A DNA stretch of 12,691 nucleotides from DTU018 sp029550685 (GCA_035412805.1 DAONVO010000066.1:1-12691), one strand, 5' to 3'. Positions 1 to 7,593 are shown, counted from the stretch's first letter. Translations and numbers: made by a program. Notes: generated by a model from the sequence alone, not told the origin.

Positions 1-766
1 GTTCGATTCCCAGGGCTTGAATATCATTGTCCTCCAAACTGCCATCTTCATTAACCCAATACTTAGGTACTACAAACAAAGATATACCTTTGGTTCCCGG
101 ACGGGCACCTTCCACCCGGGCCAGAACCATATTGACAATATTGTTACACATGGAGTGTTCCACACCGGTAATAAATTGCTTGGATCCCTTGATCTTAAAT
201 ACGCGGGGATTATCGGTAGGATATGCTTTGGTTAAGATATCACCTACATCAGAGCCAGCAGTTGGCTCAGTAAGGCACATAGTTCCCGACCATTCACCGG
301 AGAACATTTTCGGCAGGAACATTTCCTTGAGTTGTTGATCGCCGAAAGTTTGAATAAGGCCAGCCGCACCCGTAGTCAGAGCTATATAAGGTGCCCAGCC
401 GGGATTGGCCGAAGCCAGCATTTCCTGGATGGCTGCATATACCACCAGGGGCAGTACCCCTTCCGCCTCTTTATCAATATTGGAAGAACCAAATCCGTTT
501 TCCTGTATATAGTGAAATATCTTAGCAAAGGATTCCGGCAGTATCACCTTGCCGTTTTCAAAACGGGCCGGCTGTGCCTCACCATCGTCGTTAGCAGGAG
601 CTATCATGTCTTTAGCGATCTTGAACACCGGCTCAATGATCATTTTGATATCATCTTTGCTATAATATTCCCGGAAACGTTCATAGGCGAAAATACGCTC
701 CGTGGGCAGCCATTCTTGAAGAATAAATTCAAAATCACGAGTATTATAAGCCCAATTGAATGCCAT
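1..766 (-). CDS. Acyl-CoA dehydrogenase, large (~600 aa) type, N-terminal part only
   Basis: This is an FAD enzyme that would oxidise an acyl-CoA to the trans-2-enoyl-CoA, passing electrons to ETF. The frame is open from the ATG at 764-766 to the window edge, giving 255 residues, so the C-terminal part and catalytic base lie outside. An N-terminal helical extension (about residues 1-60) precedes the normal fold, as in the ~600-aa AidB/DmdC-like branch. The flavin/substrate signature CLTEPTAGSD is at residues 164-173, followed by GSKQFITGVEH at 194-204, where this branch usually has ITGGEH. The ribosome binding site is AAAGGGGAG, about 6 bases before the ATG. It lies 31 bp after etfA and is the last visible gene of the operon, so its electrons probably go to the adjacent EtfAB. 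The family assignment is firm. The substrate cannot be read from this fragment. Confidence 0.9.
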   Translation of the reverse strand, partial: MAFNWAYNTRDFEFILQEWLPTERIFAYERFREYYSKDDIKMIIEPVFKIAKDMIAPANDDGEAQPARFENGKVILPESFAKIFHYIQENGFGSSNIDKEAEGVLPLVVYAAIQEMLASANPGWAPYIALTTGAAGLIQTFGDQQLKEMFLPKMFSGEWSGTMCLTEPTAGSDVGDILTKAYPTDNPRVFKIKGSKQFITGVEHSMCNNIVNMVLARVEGARPGTKGISLFVVPKYWVNEDGSLEDNDIQALGIE

Positions 767-797
767 AACTATTCTCCCCTTTTCTCGATATTTATTA

Positions 798-1730
798 CTA
801 CCCTAACAACCGGTTCAGTTCAGGAATTATTTCATGCATATCAGCAGTTAAGATGTAATCGGCCATTTGATTGATAGTTGCATTTTCATCGGTATTTACC
901 GCCACAATGGTTCTAGCATCTCTAATACCAACGGTGAACTGAACCTGTCCAGAAATACCGAACAAAAGCGCTAGATCCGGTTTACACAGTTTACCTGATA
1001 AACCGATAACCCGGTCCTCAGACAGCCACTTCTTGTCGGTGGCTACCGGTTTAGAGCAGGCCACTACCCCTCCTAATGATTGAGCTAATGATTCCACCAT
1101 GGCTAAATCTTCTTTGCTCTTTAACCCCTGACCAACGGCTACTATTACAGCTGCTTCTTCGATATTGACACTATCACTGTCCTTAGCCCGTACTTCTCGA
1201 ACCTTGATTCCTGATGGCTTTACTGCTACCTGCAGCTCGGTAACAGTGCCCCCCTCTCCAGAAGCAGCCGGAAAGGCTTTAGGAGCGATAGCCAACACCT
1301 GCCGGTCCCCCTCAATATATTGGGTTGCTACAGTAGCACCACCCAAAGCATTTCGTTCACATTCAATGCGTCCATCTTTTACCTGAATAGCTGATACATC
1401 GGTAATACAACCCGCTCCTATGATTTGAGCCAAACATCCGGCCAATTCTTTGCCCCGCCGGTCAGATGACAGTAAAACTACCTCTACTCCCAACTGTTGG
1501 ACCCCCTGGGCGATAACATCAGCTACGGCCGCCACATCAGCCAGAATTAAATCGGAAGCATTTACCCTGGAGACATTGGCCCCGGCATCAGCCAAAATCT
1601 GCCCTAGATCATCGTTGTTTATGGTCAGAGCCATTATCTCTGCTCCGTTACTGCTAGCTATGGTTCGAGCCACACTTAACAATTCCAGAGATAAGGTGTC
1701 TTTAGCACTGTAGATCATTATCTTTGCCAT
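798..1730 (-). CDS. etfA: Electron transfer flavoprotein alpha subunit (FixB/EtfA)
   Basis: This is the alpha subunit of the soluble ETF heterodimer and carries the electron-transferring FAD between acyl-CoA dehydrogenase, EtfB and FixC. It has 310 residues, the usual length for FixB. The N-terminal nucleotide-binding-like domain covers about 1-180. The C-terminal FAD domain covers about 190-310, with GLSGKLCKPD at 243-252 and GISGQVQF at 258-265. Two residues are odd. The motif usually read ACSRP or GASRA is ACSKP here (Lys227 for Arg), and SGxxQH is SGQVQF (Phe265 for His). In human ETF these positions (Arg249, His286, from memory) touch the flavin ring. The start ATG lies 6 bp after the etfB stop, and its GGGGGG ribosome binding site overlaps the end of etfB, implying coupled translation. 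It resembles E. coli FixB of the carnitine system more than mitochondrial EtfA. Confidence 0.95.
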   Translation of the reverse strand: MAKIMIYSAKDTLSLELLSVARTIASSNGAEIMALTINNDDLGQILADAGANVSRVNASDLILADVAAVADVIAQGVQQLGVEVVLLSSDRRGKELAGCLAQIIGAGCITDVSAIQVKDGRIECERNALGGATVATQYIEGDRQVLAIAPKAFPAASGEGGTVTELQVAVKPSGIKVREVRAKDSDSVNIEEAAVIVAVGQGLKSKEDLAMVESLAQSLGGVVACSKPVATDKKWLSEDRVIGLSGKLCKPDLALLFGISGQVQFTVGIRDARTIVAVNTDENATINQMADYILTADMHEIIPELNRLLG

Positions 1731-1736
1731 ATCATC

Positions 1737-2495
1737 TTACCCCCCGATCAAGTTCTCACTCTTTAGCACTTCTATCAACTCGGTCGAATTTTTTACCACT
1801 ATTCTCTTGCGGTTGGACTCAGGAGCTAAATTACTGAGTGTAATTATGGGGTGGCTTTGATCCAGACTAATATCCAATTCATCCAGTTCCAATAGATGCT
1901 TAGGCTTTTTGCCAGCCTTCAAAATCTGGGTTACTGATGGTATACGTGGCTCACTAATATCAGACAGAACCGTAATAACAGCAGGTAATTTAACTTCTAC
2001 AACCTCTTCGCAATCCTCCAAAACCCGTACTACTTGAGCCGTGTCTCCATCTATCTTGATGTCACGAGCGTAGCCAACCTGAGGCAGATCCAGCAACCGG
2101 GCTACTCTAGAACTGACTTGTCCCGAATAGTTGTCTCCGCTGCCTTCACCAAAAAGTATCAGATCCACATCATTTAACTGTTTTATCCCTGCAGCTAACA
2201 CCTGGGCTATAATACTGCTGTCAGCCCCTGCTAATGATTGGTCCATAATTAAATAGGCTTGGTTCCCTCCAGTTGCTAAAGCTTCCTTGATAGTATCCTC
2301 GAGATCCTCATTGCCAGCAGATAAAACCAATACCTCTCCTTCTCCAGAACTATCCCGGAGAACTACGGCTGCTTCCAGGGCACTTTTGTCTATGCTGCCA
2401 AATGTCAAAGGTACATCTTCCAAAACCGGACGCCGGTTACTGATTCTTATCTGCTGCAGATCGGGAATTTGCTTCATTGCCACCACTATATTCAT
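1737..2495 (-). CDS. etfB: Electron transfer flavoprotein beta subunit (FixA/EtfB)
   Basis: This is the beta subunit of ETF. In FixAB-type proteins it binds a second FAD (the bifurcating flavin) where ordinary ETF holds AMP. It has 252 residues, the normal length. The nucleotide-binding loop is GEGSGDNYSGQV at 116-127. That matches, from memory, the GDGSxDxYxQQ form of E. coli FixA rather than the GKQAxDxD form of mitochondrial EtfB. The ETF beta signature spans about 155-187 (RVLED, LPAVITV, PRIPS). Residues 211-252 form a lower-complexity C-terminal arm that would wrap around EtfA. A strong AGGAGG site lies 8-9 bases before the ATG. It sits 44 bp after fixX and 6 bp before etfA. Whether the pair truly bifurcates cannot be settled by reading. 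Confidence 0.95.
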   Translation of the reverse strand: MNIVVAMKQIPDLQQIRISNRRPVLEDVPLTFGSIDKSALEAAVVLRDSSGEGEVLVLSAGNEDLEDTIKEALATGGNQAYLIMDQSLAGADSSIIAQVLAAGIKQLNDVDLILFGEGSGDNYSGQVSSRVARLLDLPQVGYARDIKIDGDTAQVVRVLEDCEEVVEVKLPAVITVLSDISEPRIPSVTQILKAGKKPKHLLELDELDISLDQSHPIITLSNLAPESNRKRIVVKNSTELIEVLKSENLIGG

Positions 2496-2539
2496 ACACT
2501 TAATCCTCCTCCCTAATCTGGTTAGCTTTTAAATTTTGC

Positions 2540-2824
2540 CTAGCCAAATCGATACTGAATTCCAGTCCCTCCCGGAGGATATTCCCACTCGAGCATATCA
2601 GTACCGCAGGCTATTCGACAGGTACCGCATTCCAAGCAGCCATCAATAGTCAGTTCTACCCTGTCATCCTGGTTTACAGTATATAGTCCGGCCGGACATA
2701 CCAGCACCGCTCTTTTCAGCCGAGGGTCCTTTTCCATGCCAGGTTTAATAGCTATATGCCTATGTTCACTGGGTTTAAATACATTCAATCCTAATTTGGC
2801 TTTCAATCCCAAAATATCGGTCAC
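2540..2824 (-). CDS. fixX: FixX-type [4Fe-4S] ferredoxin-like protein
   Basis: This is a 94-residue iron-sulfur partner of FixC, expected to carry electrons from the FixC flavin to quinone. It supplies in a separate chain the cluster domain that is fused in mitochondrial ETF-quinone oxidoreductase. Cys43 (in CPAGLY) with Cys63, Cys66 and Cys69 (in GCLECGTCRIAC) match the expected four ligands of a single cluster. Cys73 is an additional cysteine in the place of a second-cluster ligand. From memory, E. coli FixX lacks it. The C-terminal WEYPxGxxGxxYRFG is typical of the family. The start codon is GTG (2822-2824) and overlaps the fixC stop by four bases (GTGA), so translation is probably coupled. 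The identity is secure from both sequence and neighbours. Confidence 0.94.
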   Translation of the reverse strand: MTDILGLKAKLGLNVFKPSEHRHIAIKPGMEKDPRLKRAVLVCPAGLYTVNQDDRVELTIDGCLECGTCRIACGTDMLEWEYPPGGTGIQYRFG

Positions 2825-4107
2825 AGCTTCATCACCTTTCTCATATCGCTAACCATCGTCAGCATTTCACGCCAATTAAGGTATTTCTTTATAGTCGGAT
2901 ATAGTTTTTCTTTCGCCCCATCAGGAACCGCATACAAGTCGGCCATAATATCATTGATGAGCTCGGGATAACGAGCATAGATACGTGGATTGCTTAAAGC
3001 TAAAGGAGCATCCTTAAAACTATAGAAATCTTTCATTACAAAACTCTCGTTTAACAGCACTTCATACGCGGACAGTACCTGAGCACTGTAGTCATTCTTC
3101 TCCCTGGCTTTCAGGGCTGCCTGAGCCGCGTAGTATCCAGAAGCCATCGCATATTCCATTCCTCTGACCGTTATCCCTATGTTCATCGAAAAACCGGCTG
3201 CGTCTCCAGCTACTAGTATTCCAGGTCCATAAAGCTTGGTGAGAGAAGCCAATCCTCCTTCAGGAATAACATGGGCTCCGTATTCTACAGGAGTTCCATC
3301 CTTTATCAAGCGTGCTATTTCCGCCCGCTGCTTGAGATCTTCCAATAAGGCTGGTGCAGGTACCGCCGACTCACTAGACATAAGCTCATTAATACCTACC
3401 ACTATTCCGAGACTTAGACTATTCTGGTTGGTGTAGAGAAAGCCCCCGCCAAATACTCCTTTGGTCACTGCACCCATAAAAAGGCAAGCAGCTCCCTCAT
3501 TTCCCTCCAAGCCGAATCTTTCCTCAATTAGCGCAGCATCAAGCTCAATGACTTCCTTTATACCAACTGCATAGTCTTTTGGTTTGCCGGGTTTCCTTAG
3601 TCCAGCTTTTTCAGCTATCAAGGACAGAACACCGTCACAGGCAATAACCACATCTGCCCTCAATTCTTCGCCATCGGCCCTTACTCCGCATATTTGACCA
3701 TCTTGGATTATTACATCATCCACTTTAGTCTTGGTTACAATGGCCGCTCCTTTCCGTTCAACTTCCTTGGCAAACCATCTATCAAATTTAGCCCTCAAAA
3801 CACTGTAGCTTTGATAAGGCTCACTGGCTAATTCGGCCCCAGTGTAATTAAGGGAAAGAGAGCTCTCTGCGGCCATAATCATAACACCTTCCCGCACTAT
3901 AGGCCTTTCCAGAGGTGCTTTGCGCCACAGTTCAGGGAACAATTTGCGAATCGGGTTAATATACAAGCGCCCCCCGGTTAAGTTTTTGGCACCGGCATAA
4001 TCACCTCTTTCCAGCACCAGTACCTCCAGGTCATGCTGGGCCAGGGTATATGCTGCGGCAAGACCAGCCAGGCCGCCACCCACCACAATCACATCAAACT
4101 TTTCCAC
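2821..4107 (-). CDS. fixC: FixC, FAD-dependent ETF-quinone oxidoreductase-like protein
   Basis: This flavoprotein accepts electrons from FixAB and, with FixX, delivers them to membrane quinone. It has 428 residues, the same length I recall for E. coli FixC. The N-terminal Rossmann motif is VVGGGLAGLAAA at 8-19, with the acidic Glu33 ending the second strand (VLERG). AGAKNLTGGRLY follows at 38-49, and the second FAD motif VAGDAAGF is at 299-306. There is no transmembrane helix and no C-terminal cysteine cluster, so the Fe-S function must come from FixX, which overlaps it by 4 bp. The start is GTG at 4105-4107, chosen because it directly begins the Rossmann strand and has a GAGGGG site about 10 bases upstream. 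An 83-bp gap with a hairpin separates it from the hydratase gene. Confidence 0.95.
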   Translation of the reverse strand: MEKFDVIVVGGGLAGLAAAYTLAQHDLEVLVLERGDYAGAKNLTGGRLYINPIRKLFPELWRKAPLERPIVREGVMIMAAESSLSLNYTGAELASEPYQSYSVLRAKFDRWFAKEVERKGAAIVTKTKVDDVIIQDGQICGVRADGEELRADVVIACDGVLSLIAEKAGLRKPGKPKDYAVGIKEVIELDAALIEERFGLEGNEGAACLFMGAVTKGVFGGGFLYTNQNSLSLGIVVGINELMSSESAVPAPALLEDLKQRAEIARLIKDGTPVEYGAHVIPEGGLASLTKLYGPGILVAGDAAGFSMNIGITVRGMEYAMASGYYAAQAALKAREKNDYSAQVLSAYEVLLNESFVMKDFYSFKDAPLALSNPRIYARYPELINDIMADLYAVPDGAKEKLYPTIKKYLNWREMLTMVSDMRKVMKL

Positions 4108-4138
4108 CTGATTGTTTCCCCTCTTTCGCTATAAGAAT

Positions 4139-4164
4139 AATGGGAACCGTAAATGGTTCCCATT
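4139..4164 (-). terminator. Hairpin between hydratase gene and fixC, possible partial terminator or processing site
   Basis: A perfect 10-bp inverted repeat, AATGGGAACC and GGTTCCCATT with a 6-base loop, sits 27 bp after the hydratase stop. On the minus strand it is followed by ATTCTTAT, which is U-rich but interrupted, so it is a weak intrinsic terminator at most. It lies inside the operon. It could lower transcription of fixCX-etfBA relative to the upstream genes, or protect a processed 3' end. Confidence 0.5.
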
Positions 4165-4190
4165 ACCACCAACTCCCCATGGCAGAACAG

Positions 4191-4973
4191 CTAGTCACCA
4201 GTGTAGACCGGTTTGCGTTTTTCAAAGAAGGAATTAATACCTTCTTGTTTATCTTTACTGTTCAAACCATAGCAAGATTGAGCCTGTTCGAACATCTGCG
4301 CTGCATAAACACTGCTTTCAGCAGCCATATTTATCCCTTTCTTGGCAAAGTTTATGGCCGCGGGAGGAAGTCCTGTTGTCCTGCGGGCAAGTTTAAAAGC
4401 GGTCTCATATAATTGATCTTTTGGTACGACTTTCTCAACAAAACCTATGCGCAGGGCTTCCTGAGCATCAATTTCCTCACAGAGAAGCAGCATACGTTTT
4501 GCCTGTCCTGTCCCCACCAGCTTGGTTAATCTGGAAGTACCCCCCATATCCGGTGAAATATTAAACCTGACTTCCGGCATCCAGATACGGGCATCATCGG
4601 CAGCAACACGTATATCACACCCCAGGGCTAATTCACAAGCAGAACCAAAGCACATACCTTGAATGGCTACAACTACTACAAAGGGCCATTCTTGCCAACG
4701 ACCATAAATTCTCTGTAGCCAGGTAAGCTTTTTCACAGCTTCTTTGGCAGGAAAATTCTGCAGGGTGTTAAAATCTATGCCTGCTGAGAAATGGTCTCCT
4801 TTGGCATGGATTAATACCGCTCCGATAGAGTCATCCTTTTCAATCTCGTTTTGTATTTCATCCAGTTCATATAAAAACTTGTCGCTTACTATGTTGAAAA
4901 TATCCGGTCTATTAAGAGTTATAATCCCCACCTTGTCTTCTTTCGAGAAAGCTATGGTTTCACCATAAGCCAT
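4191..4973 (-). CDS. Enoyl-CoA hydratase/isomerase (crotonase) family protein
   Basis: This crotonase-fold enzyme of 260 residues is expected to hydrate, or isomerise a double bond in, the enoyl-CoA made by the neighbouring dehydrogenase. The oxyanion-hole motif HFSAGIDF is at 61-68. The second motif, GMCFGSACELALGCDIR (106-122), supplies Glu114, and PEV at 133-135 supplies Glu134, the two acids used by enoyl-CoA hydratases. The usual GGG before ELA is GSAC here. PDMGGT at 141-146 carries Asp142 where hydratases have Gly (PGxGGT). A strong AGGAGGGGG site precedes the ATG, which supports the start. It is 73 bp downstream of the acyl-CoA dehydrogenase. The reaction could be hydration, dienoyl-CoA isomerisation or a CaiD-like dehydration. 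The fold and CoA-thioester substrate are secure; the exact reaction is not. Confidence 0.9.
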   Translation of the reverse strand: MAYGETIAFSKEDKVGIITLNRPDIFNIVSDKFLYELDEIQNEIEKDDSIGAVLIHAKGDHFSAGIDFNTLQNFPAKEAVKKLTWLQRIYGRWQEWPFVVVVAIQGMCFGSACELALGCDIRVAADDARIWMPEVRFNISPDMGGTSRLTKLVGTGQAKRMLLLCEEIDAQEALRIGFVEKVVPKDQLYETAFKLARRTTGLPPAAINFAKKGINMAAESSVYAAQMFEQAQSCYGLNSKDKQEGINSFFEKRKPVYTGD

Positions 4974-5046
4974 AATATCCCCCTCCTTTTAGCGGGCTTT
5001 TTCTCCGTTTTAAAGACAACGAGAAATATCTTGCCTTAGGGTTAAA

Positions 5047-6189
5047 TTAGATTGCTCCCAGTAAAACAGCTGCGGCAATGGTCTTCTGCATATCGGTAAC
5101 TCCTTCTATTTGCGGCGCGATGATTGAGTCACGCCATAACTGGGCGATCTTATAATCATTGATCAGCCCATATGAACCATGTATAGCCATAGCGTCTCTC
5201 ATTAAATCAATAACCGTCTCGCCCACGAAAGTCTTGGTTATAGCAGCCTCTTTGGCGAATTGAACCGGATCTTTAACATCATTTGCTAACCAGGCCAGAC
5301 GATAAGTCATCCAACGGGAAGCTTCATACAGCGAGGCAATCGATGCCAAACGCAGCTGTACCGCTTGAAACTTGGCTATCGGTTTATCCCGGTGCATCTT
5401 TTCCTTGGCATACTTCAAAGCTTCTTCGTAAGCAGAAAGCATGGCTCCCAGGGTTATCGAGCAGACCCCGATTTTGCCGTAAGAAATGCCTAGTTGAAGA
5501 ATAGGATATCCCATGCCTGGTCCCCCCAGGATATTTTCAGCCGGTACCAGGATATCCTTCATATAAACATCCAGCAGCATACCGCCATGCATGCCGATCT
5601 TATCCCAGGGTTCAGATATAGAATATCCTTCACACCACTTGTCAACCAAAAAGGCGGTAGGCCGTTTGGTTTCGCTGTCAATGGCAAAAACCAGTATGGT
5701 ACCGGGCCAATTAGCATTGGATATGAACCTTTTAGTTCCATTGATTATATATTTGTCTCCATACTTCACGGCTGTGGAAGTAAGCTGTTTGGGATCGGAA
5801 CCTGTAGAGGGTTCAGTGAAGGCCACGGACAGGATATGCTCACCTTTACAACCTGGAGTCATATACTTCTTCTTCTGTTCTTCAGTGCCAAAAGCCATGA
5901 TGGTACTTAAAGTCATACAGTGAGCTGATATGGTCATGGCTACCCCGCCGCATACTTTGCTGATCTGTTCCATAGCCAATGCATACCCCTCATAGCCGCC
6001 TCCAGCACCGCCATATTCCTCAGGATAGGCTATGCCGAAAAGGCCCAATTCGGCTAATCCTTCCAGGATTTCGTCTGGTATTTTGTTCTCTTTTTCTATT
6101 TGCTGGGCCACGGGGAGAATATATTTTTCCGCGAACTCTCGTGCCATATTCTGGATCATGAGCTGTTCTTTGCTCAAGGAAAAATCCAT
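5047..6189 (-). CDS. Acyl-CoA dehydrogenase (short/medium-chain type)
   Basis: This is an FAD-dependent dehydrogenase of 380 residues, the classical length, forming a trans-2-enoyl-CoA and reducing ETF. The N-terminal helical domain covers about 1-120. The beta domain has VAFTEPSTGSD at 122-132 and KRFISNAN at 153-160. The C-terminal helical domain has RDKPIAKFQ at 267-275 and QIEGVTDMQ at 360-368. Glu362 lies where SCAD/MCAD/BCAD carry the catalytic base in (Y/I)EGT. The second signature, usually QIxGGxG, is AIHGSYG at 335-341, so the Gln and one Gly that contact FAD are changed. The ATG has an AGGAGGG site 10 bases upstream. It lies 36 bp after the CoA-transferase and 73 bp before the hydratase, consistent with consecutive steps of one pathway. 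The substrate is unknown. Confidence 0.94.
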   Translation of the reverse strand: MDFSLSKEQLMIQNMAREFAEKYILPVAQQIEKENKIPDEILEGLAELGLFGIAYPEEYGGAGGGYEGYALAMEQISKVCGGVAMTISAHCMTLSTIMAFGTEEQKKKYMTPGCKGEHILSVAFTEPSTGSDPKQLTSTAVKYGDKYIINGTKRFISNANWPGTILVFAIDSETKRPTAFLVDKWCEGYSISEPWDKIGMHGGMLLDVYMKDILVPAENILGGPGMGYPILQLGISYGKIGVCSITLGAMLSAYEEALKYAKEKMHRDKPIAKFQAVQLRLASIASLYEASRWMTYRLAWLANDVKDPVQFAKEAAITKTFVGETVIDLMRDAMAIHGSYGLINDYKIAQLWRDSIIAPQIEGVTDMQKTIAAAVLLGAI

Positions 6190-6225
6190 TAATCCAATCC
6201 CTCCTTTCTATGCATGGGAATGGCC

Positions 6226-7518
6226 CTAGAGCAAACCACACTTCTTGGCTTCAAAAGTCAACTCATCCCGGAAGTCAGGATGGGCAATAGCTATCATTCT
6301 TTTGGCTCTTTCCCGGGCAGACCAGACTTTAATATCGGCAATACCGTATTCCGTCACCACATAATTCACGTCTCCTCTGCCGGTAGTGACAAAAGATCCG
6401 TAATCCAGGTGAGCAGCTATCTTGGATACTCTTCCTTGTTTAGTCTGCGTGGTGGATTCTATAGCAATTATCGCTTTGCCGCCCTTAGAGTTGAAAGCAC
6501 CCATCATCATATCCAGTTGTCCGCCACCATGACTGAACTGTTTATAGCCTATTGATTCGGCATTTACCTGGCCAGTCAAATCAACTTGGAGGGCACTGTT
6601 AACGGCCACCATTTTGTCATTTTTCCCGATCAAATGAGGGTCAAGGATATAATCAACCGGATAGAAATGAACAGCAGGATTATTATCCAGCCATTTGTAT
6701 AATTCCGTAGATCCTGCTGCAAAAGAAGTCAACATTACATCAGGATGGAATGTCTTGCGGCGGTTGGTAATTACTCCTTTTTCCCAGAGAATGCGAATAG
6801 CGTCCGGCAGAGCTTCCGTGTGAACCCCCAAGTCCTTTTTGCCTTCCAGGGAATAAGCTACTGCATTGGGTAAGGATCCAATACCCAGTTGAATAGTAGA
6901 TCCATCTTCAACCAGTTCAGCAACGTAATTACCAATCATCTTTTCATTTTCGTTAGGCTCCATGACGGGAATGGCGGAAAGAGGGGTGTTTTCTTCAACA
7001 ATTGCGTCGACCTCACTGATATGGAAGAAGTTCCGTCCGAAGGTGCGCGGCATGTTCTCATTGACCTGGACAATTACTTTCTCGGCTCTCTTACCCAACG
7101 GCAGAACAAAGTCGCAATTGGTCCCCATACTGAAATATCCGTGCTCATCCATGGGAGCTACCTGCATCATGACCACTTCCTGAGGCCGTCCCATATCCAG
7201 GAATTTAGTCATTTGACCTAAACGAGCCGGTGTATAGGAATGGGTTCCATCCTGAATAACCTTTTTATTCACAGGAACAATATAGTCAATGTCTATAGAG
7301 TCCTCTCTGGTAATCATCATCAGTTCGGAAGCGTAGGCTTCAATAACCAGCAGAACGTCCAAATGAGTAAATTCTTCTTTTCGCCTGGCCAAGGCGTTCA
7401 TTAAAGCTGGAGGCTGTCCTATCGCTATCGGGAAGGCTACTCTCCATCCGTCCTGTACCAGCTTAACCGCTTCATCAGCCGTAGTCAGTTTTTGCTTATA
7501 CATCTCCTTAAAATTCAT
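6226..7518 (-). CDS. Family I acyl-CoA:carboxylate CoA-transferase (acetyl-CoA hydrolase/4-hydroxybutyrate CoA-transferase type)
   Basis: This enzyme would move CoA between an acyl-CoA and a free carboxylate (for example acetyl-CoA and a fatty or hydroxy acid), activating the substrate without ATP. It has 430 residues, normal for the family. The CoA-binding loop LGIGSLPNAVA is at 211-221. GVHTEALPD at 231-239 gives Glu235, the expected nucleophile forming the glutamyl-CoA thioester. The C-terminal part has GGGQLDMMMG and then TEYGIADIKVWSARERAKRMI, typical of the acetyl-CoA hydrolase C-terminal domain. The GGGQ stretch is SHGGGQ here, where butyryl-CoA transferases usually have SGxGGQ. A GGGAGGTG site lies just before the ATG. 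It is the first large gene of the operon, behind a long leader. Close relatives are often annotated as hydrolases; transferase activity is more likely here. Confidence 0.9.
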   Translation of the reverse strand: MNFKEMYKQKLTTADEAVKLVQDGWRVAFPIAIGQPPALMNALARRKEEFTHLDVLLVIEAYASELMMITREDSIDIDYIVPVNKKVIQDGTHSYTPARLGQMTKFLDMGRPQEVVMMQVAPMDEHGYFSMGTNCDFVLPLGKRAEKVIVQVNENMPRTFGRNFFHISEVDAIVEENTPLSAIPVMEPNENEKMIGNYVAELVEDGSTIQLGIGSLPNAVAYSLEGKKDLGVHTEALPDAIRILWEKGVITNRRKTFHPDVMLTSFAAGSTELYKWLDNNPAVHFYPVDYILDPHLIGKNDKMVAVNSALQVDLTGQVNAESIGYKQFSHGGGQLDMMMGAFNSKGGKAIIAIESTTQTKQGRVSKIAAHLDYGSFVTTGRGDVNYVVTEYGIADIKVWSARERAKRMIAIAHPDFRDELTFEAKKCGLL

Positions 7519-7563
7519 GTTTTACACCTCCCGGATCAAAGCAATAAATAAATATGTGTTTTA

Positions 7564-7593
7564 CTAAAGTTCAGAAAACCAGAGTATTGTCAT
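7564..7593 (-). CDS. Candidate 9-residue leader peptide ORF in the operon leader
   Basis: An ATG at 7591-7593 opens a frame encoding MTILWFSEL before TAG. AAAGGAG lies 4 bases upstream, close to an ideal ribosome binding sequence but at short spacing. The ATG overlaps the TGA of another tiny frame (ATGA), as in coupled genes. It ends 45 bases before the CoA-transferase start. It may be a chance frame; no family is recognisable, and at this length composition says nothing. Confidence 0.22.
   Translation of the reverse strand: MTILWFSEL

Noticed and set aside
332..874. Plus-strand open frame of 180 codons opposite the dehydrogenase/etfA junction
   Set aside because: It is antisense to the partial acyl-CoA dehydrogenase and the end of etfA, spans both genes and has no recognisable domain.
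4981..5040. Possible terminator between the acyl-CoA dehydrogenase and hydratase genes
   Set aside because: A TTTCTC/GAGAAA pairing can be drawn on the minus strand, but with a bulge and no T-run after it, so I do not call it a terminator.
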